Assembly: GCA_000149225.2 (NCBI GenBank)
Contig: CM000692.1
Span: forward strand, 930,001-994,000
From: Lachancea kluyveri NRRL Y-12651
Taxonomy: Eukaryota; Ascomycota; Saccharomycetes; Saccharomycetales; Saccharomycetaceae
DNA: 64,000 bases
Direction of reading: 5' to 3'
The notes beneath the pieces are model-generated. The model ran no database searches. It was not told the DNA's origin and saw nothing but the letters and a program-made list of their open reading frames with translations. The position numbers and the translations under genes are program-made. Positions 1-9,322 of this stretch are shown here, in pieces. The stretch's first letter is position 1; every line of letters begins with the position of its first letter.

Positions 1-1089
1 TTGGGGTTGGTTTCTTATCGTAATTTCTGGAAAATTAAGGTTGTGCAGGTACTAATAAGTTTAAAACAGGATATCATGAGAGCCAAAGACGCGGGAAGAC
101 CTATGAAAATTAGCATCGAAGACATTTCAAATTTAACCGGTATGATTCCTACAGACGTTATTTTTGGGCTAGAGCAAATAGACGCGTTGTATCAGTACGA
201 GGACGGCTATGGGAAAAGACGACATGCAATCAAAATTACGAACTGGGCTCGACTAGAAAGAATGTATGATCAATGGAATTCCAAAAACTATTTTTCCTTA
301 TCTCCTGATAAATTGATTTGGAAGCCAATGATTTTTGGCCCATCCTGTGGTATTGATGCCATAGGAACTATGGTTGAAACTACCACGGGTACCACCAGGA
401 ACACCAGCGGTAGTACCAAGAATGGACACGATCTTTTCAAGAGCAGTATATCTGTACTAGTAAACTTCTTAAGAGATGATTTTGTAGATCCAAGATCCAT
501 GGAAGCTGTTGCCATGTCTAAGATCAGAGAACAACAGGATCCGGATGAAGAATTCAAGGTTCCTGAAAATCTGACGGTTGCTTACACTCCACCTATTCTG
601 GGGAGTTCGAAACCTACTAGGCTCAACACTCCAATAAGAAGGAGACTCGACACAGGCATTTCCAAACAAGCAGTTAAAAGCGCCGTTCAAAACGGAAGCC
701 GTCCTGTAGAAGGGTCTGGCGGGGATGATGATATTTTTAGAGAACTGGATCCTATTGAAAATGAGGATGATGGTTCTGAAGAATATTTAGCACCGGAAAA
801 GCTAGATGAGGAAGAGGAAGATGTCGGTAATTACGATGATGATGACGATGGTGATGATGAGTACACGGGAGTTTCATCTATCGAAGAAGACCCTATCGAT
901 GAAACACACACAAGAAGTGGGCGTGCAGTCAGAAAGCCACAAGATTTTCAAAGCGAGGAGGAAGAGGAGGAGGAAAAGGAGGATATGGGAAAGGGAATTG
1001 GCCGGACGCGTCGGCTACGGCGGTCGACTAAAGTTTTATTTTTGGAGTCAGAAAGTAGTGATAGTGGATTTTACGATGCGATAGAATGA
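1..1089 (+). CDS. SAS3: Sas3-type MYST histone acetyltransferase, C-terminal part (5' end outside window)
   Basis: The reading frame is open from the first base, so the protein enters the window already under way. The first roughly 100 residues read like the end of a MYST acetyltransferase domain (GLVSYRNFWK, then EDISNLTGMIPTDVIFGLEQ, then the WARLERMYDQW stretch). The rest is a low-complexity tail very rich in Asp and Glu, with runs such as YDDDDDGDDE and SEEEEEEEKED, and a basic patch near the end. Family knowledge: Sas3 is the catalytic subunit of the NuA3 complex that acetylates histone H3, and an acidic C-terminal tail is typical of it. In S. cerevisiae SAS3 (YBL052C) also lies next to TOD6, facing it tail to tail as here. 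The catalytic core itself cannot be judged. Confidence 0.85.
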   Translation: MGLVSYRNFWKIKVVQVLISLKQDIMRAKDAGRPMKISIEDISNLTGMIPTDVIFGLEQIDALYQYEDGYGKRRHAIKITNWARLERMYDQWNSKNYFSLSPDKLIWKPMIFGPSCGIDAIGTMVETTTGTTRNTSGSTKNGHDLFKSSISVLVNFLRDDFVDPRSMEAVAMSKIREQQDPDEEFKVPENLTVAYTPPILGSSKPTRLNTPIRRRLDTGISKQAVKSAVQNGSRPVEGSGGDDDIFRELDPIENEDDGSEEYLAPEKLDEEEEDVGNYDDDDDGDDEYTGVSSIEEDPIDETHTRSGRAVRKPQDFQSEEEEEEEKEDMGKGIGRTRRLRRSTKVLFLESESSDSGFYDAIE

Positions 1090-1515
1090 GAACGCTGGCT
1101 TTCTTTTTGGTTTTTTTTGTTTTTTTTTTTCTTTTGGTGTAGAAGGGTTTTAGAAGGGCTTTTAAAAGAGAAAGGATGATCGGTTGTATAAATCAGCAAA
1201 GATCGTGTAATAATATACATAAACCTGTTTAGAGTTAAACACAGAAAAATCACCAAGTAATAAACATGACATGTAAATTAATTTTTCCTTAGTGAGGAAA
1301 AAGAGCCTCAAAAAGGAAAAATCAAATAAAGAAATAAGTGAGACTTCCATTTTCCTAATCGCACCAGTAATATTAAAAAAAAAAATGTTGTTTTCTTTTT
1401 TTTTTTAAAAAAAATGTAAAAAAGGATACAGTCTCGTACGAATATTCGTGAAGCGTATATGTAGCACAGTTGTGAATCTCTGATCAGCAAGCCTTTGAAA
1501 AAAAGACACGCGGTA
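1090..1515. other. Convergent intergenic region SAS3/TOD6
   Basis: This 426-base gap separates two genes that end towards each other. It is AT-rich with long T and A runs (around 1110-1130 and 1374-1420), which suits polyadenylation signals for both strands. I see no RNA gene or protein gene in it. Confidence 0.6.
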
Positions 1516-3264
1516 TCATAGGATATTTTTGAAAATACTATTCAAGCTTGGCAATTGTGTTGCTTGGGGGGTTGCAGTTGCGACTGAATGGGGATGGTGT
1601 GCTTGTGAGGGTAAGACGTACTTGAACCCAGAAGTGTTCATTAGGGTGTTTGATCTTGTTGTACCATCAGATACAGTTGGTGAGCGCTCCTTACCAGAGG
1701 ATGCCGAGAACACCGGAGATTGATCTCTTTCGTTGAAGGGAGGTGAATCCGTTGAAATTATCGGGGAGCGATTCCCTCTGGAGTGGAAAGGATGATGGGA
1801 ATGAAAGTTTTCACTTTGCTCTGAACGCTCACTTTCGCTATGTTCTCTGTGATCATTATCGTGATTGTTGCTTCGGTGTGTTTCCTCTTCGTCTTCGATG
1901 GCGGTTTCCTCAGTAAAGGATCTACCGGGAGAAGTTAAAGGAGACGCAGTACCGGAGGAAGACGAATTAGCATTGTGTTGGTTGTTGTTTTTATTATTGT
2001 GGCTGTTGCTATTGCCGTTGCCGTTGCTGTTGCCGTTGCTACCGTCATCCTTGCCAACCCTGTTGTTGTTCAAGGCCTCGATACGCCATTGGATTTCTTG
2101 TTCAGATCTATGAGGCAAAAGGATACTCAATTCATCCATCGTAAGGTGTTTCTGTTGTCTTTGGTTCAAAAGCTGGTCCTCTTCCAATGACCACGTTTGT
2201 TGACCAACCGCCGAAAGATCGCTGGTTGAGTGTTGTAGTGGTGTTGTAGTTGTAGAGTGAACTGGAAAGGAAGATGACAAGTAAGAAGTAGTTCTTGATG
2301 GCAGGTCGGTAAAACACGAGGTGCTGCTACGTCTTTCTTCAGCCATGTGGACGGCACTTTCTCTCCGAAAAGCAATGATCGAACCACGTCTTGAAGTAGG
2401 GTTGTTGGTGTTGAAACTTTCTCTTCTAGCGATCGAAGACATAGAAGTTGGAGCCATGACCATAGAAGAACGCCTGCTAGGGGTAGACACGGCACTCGCA
2501 ATGGGTAAACGTTTTTCCGCCGGTGGGAGGTTGAAAGAAGAACGTCTGGAACGAGACGAGAAAGAGTTCTTCCTTGTTTTTGAAGTGGTTAGAGTCGTGT
2601 GCAAAGCGGCTGTCAAGTTCGAACTCGTAGGCTGGATCATAGAGCCACGCCTGCTGCGAACGATGACTTTGGGAATAAGCCCAAGGTTTTCCTCTACAGC
2701 AGAGTTATCTACACTTGGGATAGTAGTTTGTAAAAGTGGTGCAGCATGAGAGTAAGATCTCGGCTTGACGAATTTATCCGCGCCAGAAGAGGGTGTGTTA
2801 TAGGCCGAGTTAGCAGCAGCGGCAGCGGCGGCGGCAGCAGCGGCAGTAGTAGTTACTGCTGTAGTTACAGCGCCTGCCGGGACAGAAAATGGAGACGAAG
2901 AGTAGGAGTTTTGGTGGTTGTTGTTGTTGTTTGCGGTGGCGGTGGCAGTGGTGCCACTTTTCAAAGGCGTGGGAATAGGGATGGACTGAGATGTCGCAGT
3001 GATATCCTCGGGCATAGGAGTTGTAGACGAAGCAGACGGATCGGTAGCCACGGACTTGCTTTTCAAATTACCAGACTTCAAACGTCTCCATCTGAACTGA
3101 CATGCGTTCGGAGTTCTGTTGTTAAAGTACTGGGCGATTTCCTTCCAGCCCAACTTTTTGACTTCTTTCAAATGGCGAAGCAAGACATCGTCCTGAGGGT
3201 CCCAGGACGATGGATTCCTATTAGCGCTTGCTGTGGAACTGAGTGTAGATTTTGAGGTAGTCAT
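1516..3264 (-). CDS. TOD6: Dot6/Tod6-type Myb/SANT transcriptional repressor
   Basis: 582 residues from the ATG at 3264. A Myb/SANT domain lies at about residues 18-66 (SSWDPQDDVLLRHL, WKEIAQYFNNRTPNACQFRWRRL), and a second, weaker SANT-like helix set lies near residue 355 (WSLEEDQLLNQRQQKHLTMD). Between and after them the chain is low-complexity: an Ala run, Ser-rich RRxS motifs that look like kinase sites, and Asn/Gly/His-rich stretches. Family knowledge: Dot6 and Tod6 bind the PAC element of ribosome-biogenesis promoters, recruit the Rpd3L deacetylase, and are inhibited by phosphorylation by PKA and Sch9. The clustered RRxS sites agree with that. This is the single counterpart of the S. 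cerevisiae DOT6/TOD6 pair; the symbol follows the SAS3-side neighbour. Confidence 0.88.
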   Translation of the reverse strand: MTTSKSTLSSTASANRNPSSWDPQDDVLLRHLKEVKKLGWKEIAQYFNNRTPNACQFRWRRLKSGNLKSKSVATDPSASSTTPMPEDITATSQSIPIPTPLKSGTTATATANNNNNHQNSYSSSPFSVPAGAVTTAVTTTAAAAAAAAAAANSAYNTPSSGADKFVKPRSYSHAAPLLQTTIPSVDNSAVEENLGLIPKVIVRSRRGSMIQPTSSNLTAALHTTLTTSKTRKNSFSSRSRRSSFNLPPAEKRLPIASAVSTPSRRSSMVMAPTSMSSIARRESFNTNNPTSRRGSIIAFRRESAVHMAEERRSSTSCFTDLPSRTTSYLSSSFPVHSTTTTPLQHSTSDLSAVGQQTWSLEEDQLLNQRQQKHLTMDELSILLPHRSEQEIQWRIEALNNNRVGKDDGSNGNSNGNGNSNSHNNKNNNQHNANSSSSGTASPLTSPGRSFTEETAIEDEEETHRSNNHDNDHREHSESERSEQSENFHSHHPFHSRGNRSPIISTDSPPFNERDQSPVFSASSGKERSPTVSDGTTRSNTLMNTSGFKYVLPSQAHHPHSVATATPQATQLPSLNSIFKNIL

Positions 3265-4212
3265 AAAAAGGAAGAACTAGAAAAGAGAGGGAAAAAAAAA
3301 AAAAGGTGAAACAGATGTACGTAATGAGTCTTCTGTAGAGGGAATTTAGTAGAACATATAACGCGTTAGGATAGAGAGATATAGTAATATAGTTCTCGTT
3401 GTTCTTTCAGTTTCCAGCCTGTTGGTTTGTGTGCTTTTTTTTATTTTTTTTTTTATTTTTCCTGTGTCTCTGTCGATGATGAGATGAGATGCGTTGGTGT
3501 CGTCGAGATTTCGTCTCGTCTCGTCTCGTCTGCGTCTGCGTCCTGCGATGAGGTGAAAAATTTTGAAAAATTTTCTGTCTTAGCGCTTGTGCGTCGCCGC
3601 AATTACCCGTAGACATGCTGTCAGAAAGCCCTTGTTCGGAGAAGGATGGAAGGATCGCTAGACTGGGATAACCAGATATACGTACAGTCGAAGACTACGA
3701 TGTTTACACAAGTATTCATTCTCGAGAAGGCCTGGACTACAAAATTTGAAGCGCTTTTTCTGCAGACGCAGAGAAGTTCTGGCTTAAGATTTCATCAACT
3801 GTTTGAAACTCTCTTGCATTGAGTGTCGGGGGGACCAGAAGTACGGCCGCACCCCGGCACTGAAGAATAACCTTTTTGCTGTGAATCATGAGAAAACAGA
3901 AAGAAAAAGGGCGCCGGTTGAGTACGGGGAGAACGGGGAACGGGGCTGAGAAAACGGCAGGAATGGGGGAGGATCCGGACAGATACAGACAGGGTAAAGT
4001 CCGTTGGTGGCGATGTCCGTCGGTGGCGACTCGCATGGTTCTGGTGAATGGGTGTTGTACGTTTCTTTTTCCCCTGGGCATCAGGTTTCTCTAACAGCCA
4101 GAAGCCTGATGCGCAGAGGAAAGGAAAGGACGAAGAAGAGAAAAAAGGTGTAGCTGTTGCCATCTCCGACCCGACTCCATCGCCTCGGTCAGATTCACGC
4201 TAGCGGGTCTGT
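3265..4212. other. Divergent promoter region between TOD6 and the TatD gene
   Basis: 948 bases with no credible gene. It is unusual for this window: bases 3511-3545 hold a tandem CGTCT/TCGTC repeat, and about 3830-4200 is clearly richer in G and C than other intergenic DNA here. A strong stem-loop sits at 4078-4112 and is listed separately. Several reading frames cross on both strands, but none resembles a known protein and they overlap one another. Confidence 0.6.
4078..4112 (+). promoter_or_regulatory. 13-bp hairpin about 100 bases before the TatD gene
   Basis: GCATCAGGTTTCT (4078-4090) can pair with AGAAGCCTGATGC (4100-4112), giving 13 pairs with one G-U wobble around a 9-base loop. The last stem base is 100 bases before the downstream ATG, so it may lie in the 5' leader of that mRNA. 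The pairing is seen directly; any role is inference. Confidence 0.5.
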
Positions 4213-5445
4213 ATGCTCAGGAGGATGTCCAATGCTATCAGATATTACGATATAGGCTTCAACCTTACTGATCCTATGTACCAAGGTGTTTATCATGGTA
4301 AGAGTTACCACGAAGCTGATGTGGCTCAGGTGTTGCACCGTTGCCAGAAGTCACGTGCTTCTCACGTGCTGCTTACGGGCTCGTCGATCCACGAGAGTAA
4401 AGAAGCCATAGCGCTGTCCCAACAGTTCCATGGCCAGTTCGAAACCTGTCTTTACTATACGTTGGGCGTGCATCCATGCTGCGTCAACGAGTTCGTGCTC
4501 AAAGACACCAAGTCTACCATCGACAATCCAACCAACGACCAAGACTTCAACGCTGGTGTAAAAGTCCGGGATGTGCAATTCACCAAGGCCAAATTGCGCG
4601 AGCTTTACTCTTTGATCTCGGAACAGGCTTCTCGGGATGACAAGTTCAGAGCCATTGGCGAGATCGGGCTCGACTATGACAGGTTGTACTACTCGTCCGA
4701 GGAAATGCAGAAGCTGTTTTTCGAAGAACAGTTGAAATTGAGCTGTCTCTTCCCTCACATTCCCCTGTTCTTGCACATGAGAAACTGTTGTGATGATTTC
4801 GTACGTTTAATGGATCGATTTGTCAAAGGGTGGTACGATTCGCAAGACAGATTTGATTGGAAAGGCATCATTTCTTCAGCTGCACCTGCTCCCAGCGGCC
4901 ACATGCCTGCCGTCACCGACCAAGGCATTTTTTACAAGTTTTCTCCAAATCGCAAGTTTGTTGTGCATTCCTTCACCGGTTCGCCTGATGAGCTTGGCCG
5001 GCTGTTGGATTTGTCTCCAAACTGCTTTATCGGTATGAACGGTTGTTCCTTTAAGACCAAAGAAAACATCGAATCTGTCAAAGCGGTACCTCTCGATAGG
5101 CTTCTTTTAGAGACAGATGCGCCCTGGTGCGATATTAGGAGGACTCATGAGTCTTACAAGTATCTCTTTGACGAACCAGCTGCAATAAACTTGGAAAAAA
5201 CGGATCCTTGGAATCACGGGTTGGAAAAAGCGTATCCGGATCTGGACTCCTGGTTCAAGTCGGTCAAGCGAGACAAACTCGTTAAAAAATCTCAAGATGA
5301 AAAACAGACTACAATGGTCAAGTCCAGAAATGAACCCTGTACTATGGGCCATGTGGCTACGGTCGTTGCCAACGTTAAACAGATTCCTCTCGAACATTTG
5401 GTCGAAACTGTTTGGAAAACTAGCTGTGATGTCTACGGCAAGTGA
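4213..5445 (+). CDS. TatD-family metal-dependent deoxyribonuclease
   Basis: 410 residues, matching S. cerevisiae YBL055C in length and place. TatD landmarks appear in order: RYYDIGFNLTDPMY at the N-terminus (first metal-binding strand), LGVHPCC near residue 94, IGEIGLDYDR near residue 151, FLHMR near residue 185, and LLLETDAPWCD near residue 300 with the last metal-ligand Asp. The family folds as a TIM barrel and cuts DNA from the 3' end using two divalent metals; the yeast protein has been linked to DNA breakdown during apoptosis-like death. An extra loop of about 45 residues between the second and third landmarks is usual for fungal members. The nearby second ATG (4225) would remove only four residues. 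Confidence 0.9.
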   Translation: MLRRMSNAIRYYDIGFNLTDPMYQGVYHGKSYHEADVAQVLHRCQKSRASHVLLTGSSIHESKEAIALSQQFHGQFETCLYYTLGVHPCCVNEFVLKDTKSTIDNPTNDQDFNAGVKVRDVQFTKAKLRELYSLISEQASRDDKFRAIGEIGLDYDRLYYSSEEMQKLFFEEQLKLSCLFPHIPLFLHMRNCCDDFVRLMDRFVKGWYDSQDRFDWKGIISSAAPAPSGHMPAVTDQGIFYKFSPNRKFVVHSFTGSPDELGRLLDLSPNCFIGMNGCSFKTKENIESVKAVPLDRLLLETDAPWCDIRRTHESYKYLFDEPAAINLEKTDPWNHGLEKAYPDLDSWFKSVKRDKLVKKSQDEKQTTMVKSRNEPCTMGHVATVVANVKQIPLEHLVETVWKTSCDVYGK

Positions 5446-5483
5446 GATTGTCATCCAAAGCCTTTTTTCCTGGATGCCCAAGG

Positions 5484-5518
<35 letters not shown>
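5484..5518 (+). repeat. Poly(A) homopolymer, 35 A
   Basis: An unbroken run of 35 A follows the TatD gene by 38 bases. It is the longest homopolymer in the window and likely varies in length between strains. It may help position the transcript end. Confidence 0.9.
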
Positions 5519-5520
<2 letters not shown>

Positions 5521-5777
5521 ACGTATGGATGGAATGAATAGACGCGTGAAAACTTAAAGTCCAATAACACTATTAAACACCTTGCTCGGTGTAATTGCAT
5601 AACATACGAAGTTTATACTACTATACATATTTACTTATAGCTAAGTTATAGAAGAAAAGGGGAGGGAAGCAGTAATCCATAGAAAAAAAAAAAAAAAAAG
5701 GAGAAATACAAGAGAAAGAAAGGGAGTGTGGGGACGTAAAATATACAGTAATCGAGATCTTTTAGTGGTACATGAGT

Positions 5778-7163
5778 TTAGTCCTTTGCTTCCTTAATTT
5801 CTTCAATTTTCCCAGAATACCCATCTCCTTCACGTTCATTTTCTTCTTCTTCTTCTTCTTCTTCTTCTTGAGCAGTAACAACACCACCGGTGGCGCCACT
5901 CAAGGAAGCCAGCACTTCAGATAATGCAGATCCATGCAAGTAGGACATATTGTTTTCACCTTGCGTGATCTGAATACCACCAGAACCCAACAATGCCTCT
6001 AGGGAAAACAAATCCATTTGGCGTTGGGCTCCACTGCCGTGGCTATGACCAACATTTGGAGTGTCATCGCGGTCCATGTCTTCATCTTCGTCTTCATTTG
6101 AAGAATAGCTGTTGTTATAGCGTTCATCGGCCTTCTTGGTGGAAACGGCAAAAATTTCTTCGTCGTTGTTTGGGAAATCGTAATATGAAAATACTGCTCT
6201 TCTGGCAGATTCAAAAGAAGTTGGAGTACTGTACTTCTTGTCTCTTATACGTTTGAACCAGGTGTCTAAAGATTCACCTTCCTTTAGTAGTGCAACGATC
6301 ACGATACTCATGTTATCACAACCTATACCAGTACCTTCTGTCGTAGGGGAACAACAGACATCCACGATACGAGAAGCAATCTGTTCAAGAGACATGTCGC
6401 CCTTGCTGATACCGTAATGGACTAGGTCCACACATTCCTGAGAAGAAAGACAGTCCCAAATACCATCACAGGCCAACACAACAAACTCGTCTTTATCGTA
6501 ATTTAGAGAGTGTTCCATGATGTCGGGAACACACGTGACGATTTGTTCATGTGGTGGCAACTGAGAGTTAGACTTGAACTCGAAATCACCGATAGCGCGA
6601 CTCAAAGCCAAATTACCGTTGACTCTGTCCATTTCAACAAACCCATCGGCAGCCAAAATACGAGATCTTTCACTCTTCAAAGTTGGTTTATGGTCAAACG
6701 ATAAAGCCTTGGCTAGCTTACCTGTTGACAGCACCGTTCTGCTATCACCGGCATTTGCGCAAATAATCTTCTGTTTCAATTTCGAAATCAAAACTGTTGT
6801 CGCAGTACATCCACTATGGTCGTTCTTCAGGACGGGATCCCTCAAGATTTCCTCATCGGAAGCGATAAACGCGTCGATAAGCGCCTGAGCATAATTCTTG
6901 TCTTTAAAAGTTTTTTGTTTGGACAAGATAGTATCGGCTTTTTCACCACAGAATGCAGCTACTGAAGCACCACCATGGCCATCGAACACAGCGTAATATG
7001 CAACGTGCTCGTCTTCACCGTTGTTCAAATTCGTGGTACAAACATGAGCATCTTCCATGGACATACGCCAACCTTGCATGGCGCAAAGCCCGAAGGCGGT
7101 AAGTATATCACTTCCGGCATGATGCTCCTTGTCGATGATAGGATTGGATAGGATCTGACCCAT
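5778..7163 (-). CDS. PTC3: Type 2C Ser/Thr protein phosphatase (Ptc2/Ptc3)
   Basis: 461 residues from the ATG at 7163, which gives the family N-terminus MGQILSNP; Gly2 there is a likely myristoylation site. Metal and catalytic motifs are complete: DGHGG at 61-65, GDSR at 139-142, SRAIGD near 188, ACDGIWD at 231-237 and CDNMS near 282. The C-terminal third is acidic and low-complexity, with an unbroken run of nine Glu. Family knowledge: Ptc2 and Ptc3 dephosphorylate Hog1, Rad53, Cdc28 and the Ire1 kinase, so they end stress, DNA-damage and unfolded-protein signalling. This is the single counterpart of the PTC2/PTC3 pair. A frame runs upstream of 7163 but has no ATG and does not resemble the family. 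Confidence 0.93.
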   Translation of the reverse strand: MGQILSNPIIDKEHHAGSDILTAFGLCAMQGWRMSMEDAHVCTTNLNNGEDEHVAYYAVFDGHGGASVAAFCGEKADTILSKQKTFKDKNYAQALIDAFIASDEEILRDPVLKNDHSGCTATTVLISKLKQKIICANAGDSRTVLSTGKLAKALSFDHKPTLKSERSRILAADGFVEMDRVNGNLALSRAIGDFEFKSNSQLPPHEQIVTCVPDIMEHSLNYDKDEFVVLACDGIWDCLSSQECVDLVHYGISKGDMSLEQIASRIVDVCCSPTTEGTGIGCDNMSIVIVALLKEGESLDTWFKRIRDKKYSTPTSFESARRAVFSYYDFPNNDEEIFAVSTKKADERYNNSYSSNEDEDEDMDRDDTPNVGHSHGSGAQRQMDLFSLEALLGSGGIQITQGENNMSYLHGSALSEVLASLSGATGGVVTAQEEEEEEEEENEREGDGYSGKIEEIKEAKD

Positions 7164-7199
7164 TGGTTTGTTGCTTCGTTGGCTTATAATGTGGCAGTG

Positions 7200-7208
7200 G
7201 GTGGCAAA
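7200..7208 (+). promoter_or_regulatory. PACE-like Rpn4 motif GGTGGCAAA upstream of the PP2C gene
   Basis: An exact GGTGGCAAA lies 37 bases before the phosphatase ATG, in the divergent PTC/TRP2 promoter. That is closer to the start codon than a typical Rpn4 site, so chance occurrence is possible. Confidence 0.35.
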
Positions 7209-7479
7209 GAAAGTTAGCTGGTCGCCAACCAAATTTTTCCCCTTGGAAATGGCAAAAAAAAATTCGTTATGAATGATGATGTGCTAAAGACGTTAGACCG
7301 ATTTCAATGTTGTTCTCAGATATTTCATGCTCTAATGTTGGCGTAGTCTGATGGTCCTTGCTTTTGGCATGGAACTTTAATTAGTATGGTAGAATTATGG
7401 ACTGCTTTGCTGTCCCGTTGTAGTTTTCGTTTCCACTGGCACCGTATCCATGATAATATTTTTTAGCCAATCCATACTT

Positions 7480-7486
7480 TGAGTCA
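7480..7486 (+). promoter_or_regulatory. Gcn4 site TGAGTCA upstream of TRP2
   Basis: A perfect palindromic Gcn4 site lies 98 bases before the TRP2 ATG at 7584. TRP2 is a classic target of general amino-acid control. The site also argues that translation starts at 7584 and not in the open frame further upstream. Confidence 0.7.
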
Positions 7487-7583
7487 TCTCGAGAAAAGAG
7501 CTATGGTGAAAATTTTTGATGTGCAAACAGCCATCTCGTTCTGGTACACACCTTTCAAAGCAGTAAAGCAACCCAAATCAAAC

Positions 7584-9101
7584 ATGTTTTCTGTGGCTAT
7601 CCAACCTAACATCGAACAGCTAAAGCATTACATCGGAGAAAATGATGCCTCCGTCAATATGTACCCAGTATACGCTTTCCTTCCAGCTATGGACCTCACT
7701 CCTCATGTCGCTTATTTGAAACTGTCTCAGCTGAACAAGGCTGACAGGTCTCCTTCCTTCCTTTTAGAAAGTGCTACTAATGATAATCAGTTAGGTAGGT
7801 ATTCTTTCATGGGTGCCAATCCACGCAAGGTTATCAAAACTGGCCCAACAGAAGGTAATCCAGTAGACCCACTAACGGTACTAGAATCCGAGCTACAAAG
7901 TTCCAAACTCGCTGAAAACATTCCAGGTCTGCCATCATTAAGTGGTGGTGCAATCGGGTATGTTTCCTACGATTGCGTTCAATACTTCGAACCTAAAACC
8001 AAAAGACCGCTAAAGGACGTTTTGCAATTGCCTGAATCCGCACTGATGATGTTCGACACAATCGTCGCTTTTGACCACGTTTTCCAGAGATTTCAAATCA
8101 TTAACAATATTAACCTACATGCAATTGAAGATTTAGAAAAAAGCTACGCAGCTGCTAAACAGGTCATCTCTGACATCATCAAGGCATTGAATGATCCTTC
8201 GCCAATTCCATATCCTGAGCAGTTGCCAATTAAGTTAAACCAAACTTTCACTTCAAACATTGGCCAAGAAGGTTATGAAGCACACGTTACTGATTTGAAA
8301 AAGCATATAAAAAGGGGTGATATCATCCAAGCCGTGCCATCTCAAAGAGTCGCTAGACCTACTTCTTTGCATCCATTTAACATTTACAAGCAACTGCGTA
8401 CTGTTAACCCATCCCCTTACCTGTTTTATATTGACTATTTGGACTTCCAGATTGTTGGTGCCTCTCCAGAACTTTTGTGTCAAACCAGTTCAACAAACAA
8501 GGTAATCACCCATCCTATTGCCGGTACCGTCAAGAGAGGTACTACAACAAAAGAGGATGATAAACTGGCTGAAGTCTTGAAGGGCTCGTTGAAGGATCGT
8601 GCTGAACACGTCATGTTGGTCGATTTGGCTCGTAATGACATCAACCGTGTCTGTGATCCAAACACAACCAGCGTTGATAAGCTGTTAACTGTACAGAAGT
8701 TTTCCCATGTCCAGCATTTAGTTTCTCAGGTTTCCGGTACGTTGAGGCCAGACAAGACTAGATTTGATGCACTAAGATCTATTTTCCCAGCAGGTACTGT
8801 AAGTGGAGCTCCAAAGATTAGAGCTATGGAACTAATCGGTGAACTGGAAGGTGAAAAGAGAGGTGTTTATGCGGGTGCTGTGGGTCATTGGTCATATGAT
8901 GGTAAGACTATGGACACGTGTATTGCCCTAAGAACTATGGTGTATAAAGATGGTATCGCTTATTTGCAAGCGGGTGGTGGTATTGTCTTTGACTCAGACG
9001 AATACGACGAATACGTGGAAACTATGAACAAGATGAAAGCCAACCATAGCACTCTTTTGCAAGCTGAAGAAATCTGGGCTGAGAAAGTTGGTACCATTTA
9101 A
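7584..9101 (+). CDS. TRP2: Anthranilate synthase, large subunit
   Basis: 505 residues from 7584, close to the 507 of S. cerevisiae Trp2, and the N-terminus (MFSVAIQPNIEQL) aligns there. Trp2 converts chorismate and glutamine-derived ammonia, supplied by Trp3, to anthranilate, the first step of tryptophan synthesis in the cytosol. The LLES motif (60-63) that forms the tryptophan feedback site is present, as are the chorismate-binding core (IAGTVKRG) and PAGTVSGAPK in the C-terminal catalytic domain. The same frame contains an earlier ATG at 7503, but the 27 extra residues match nothing in the family and would run from next to the Gcn4 site. TRP2 is a chromosome V gene in S. cerevisiae, here set between chromosome II genes. 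Confidence 0.95.
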   Translation: MFSVAIQPNIEQLKHYIGENDASVNMYPVYAFLPAMDLTPHVAYLKLSQLNKADRSPSFLLESATNDNQLGRYSFMGANPRKVIKTGPTEGNPVDPLTVLESELQSSKLAENIPGLPSLSGGAIGYVSYDCVQYFEPKTKRPLKDVLQLPESALMMFDTIVAFDHVFQRFQIINNINLHAIEDLEKSYAAAKQVISDIIKALNDPSPIPYPEQLPIKLNQTFTSNIGQEGYEAHVTDLKKHIKRGDIIQAVPSQRVARPTSLHPFNIYKQLRTVNPSPYLFYIDYLDFQIVGASPELLCQTSSTNKVITHPIAGTVKRGTTTKEDDKLAEVLKGSLKDRAEHVMLVDLARNDINRVCDPNTTSVDKLLTVQKFSHVQHLVSQVSGTLRPDKTRFDALRSIFPAGTVSGAPKIRAMELIGELEGEKRGVYAGAVGHWSYDGKTMDTCIALRTMVYKDGIAYLQAGGGIVFDSDEYDEYVETMNKMKANHSTLLQAEEIWAEKVGTI

Positions 9102-9322
9102 CCGTACCCTAGTCCATTATTACGGTTATATACAGGTAGTTGTATATAGTTTTCAGATTTACGATACAACAAGAATCGTGAAAAATTAAAATTCTAAAAG
9201 TATCACAATGGTCTCTCTACGGGAATGGAAAAATAATTGAAAAAAAAAAAAAAAGAAAAAACGAGAGCTCACTGCATCCACGGCTGACAATAACTAAGTG
9301 ACTAAATAATAAAAAGGGAAAG

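Noticed and set aside
3737-4163. Overlapping frames of 114 and 122 codons before the TatD gene
   Set aside because: They overlap each other and a hairpin, have no recognisable domains, and sit in a GC-rich promoter.
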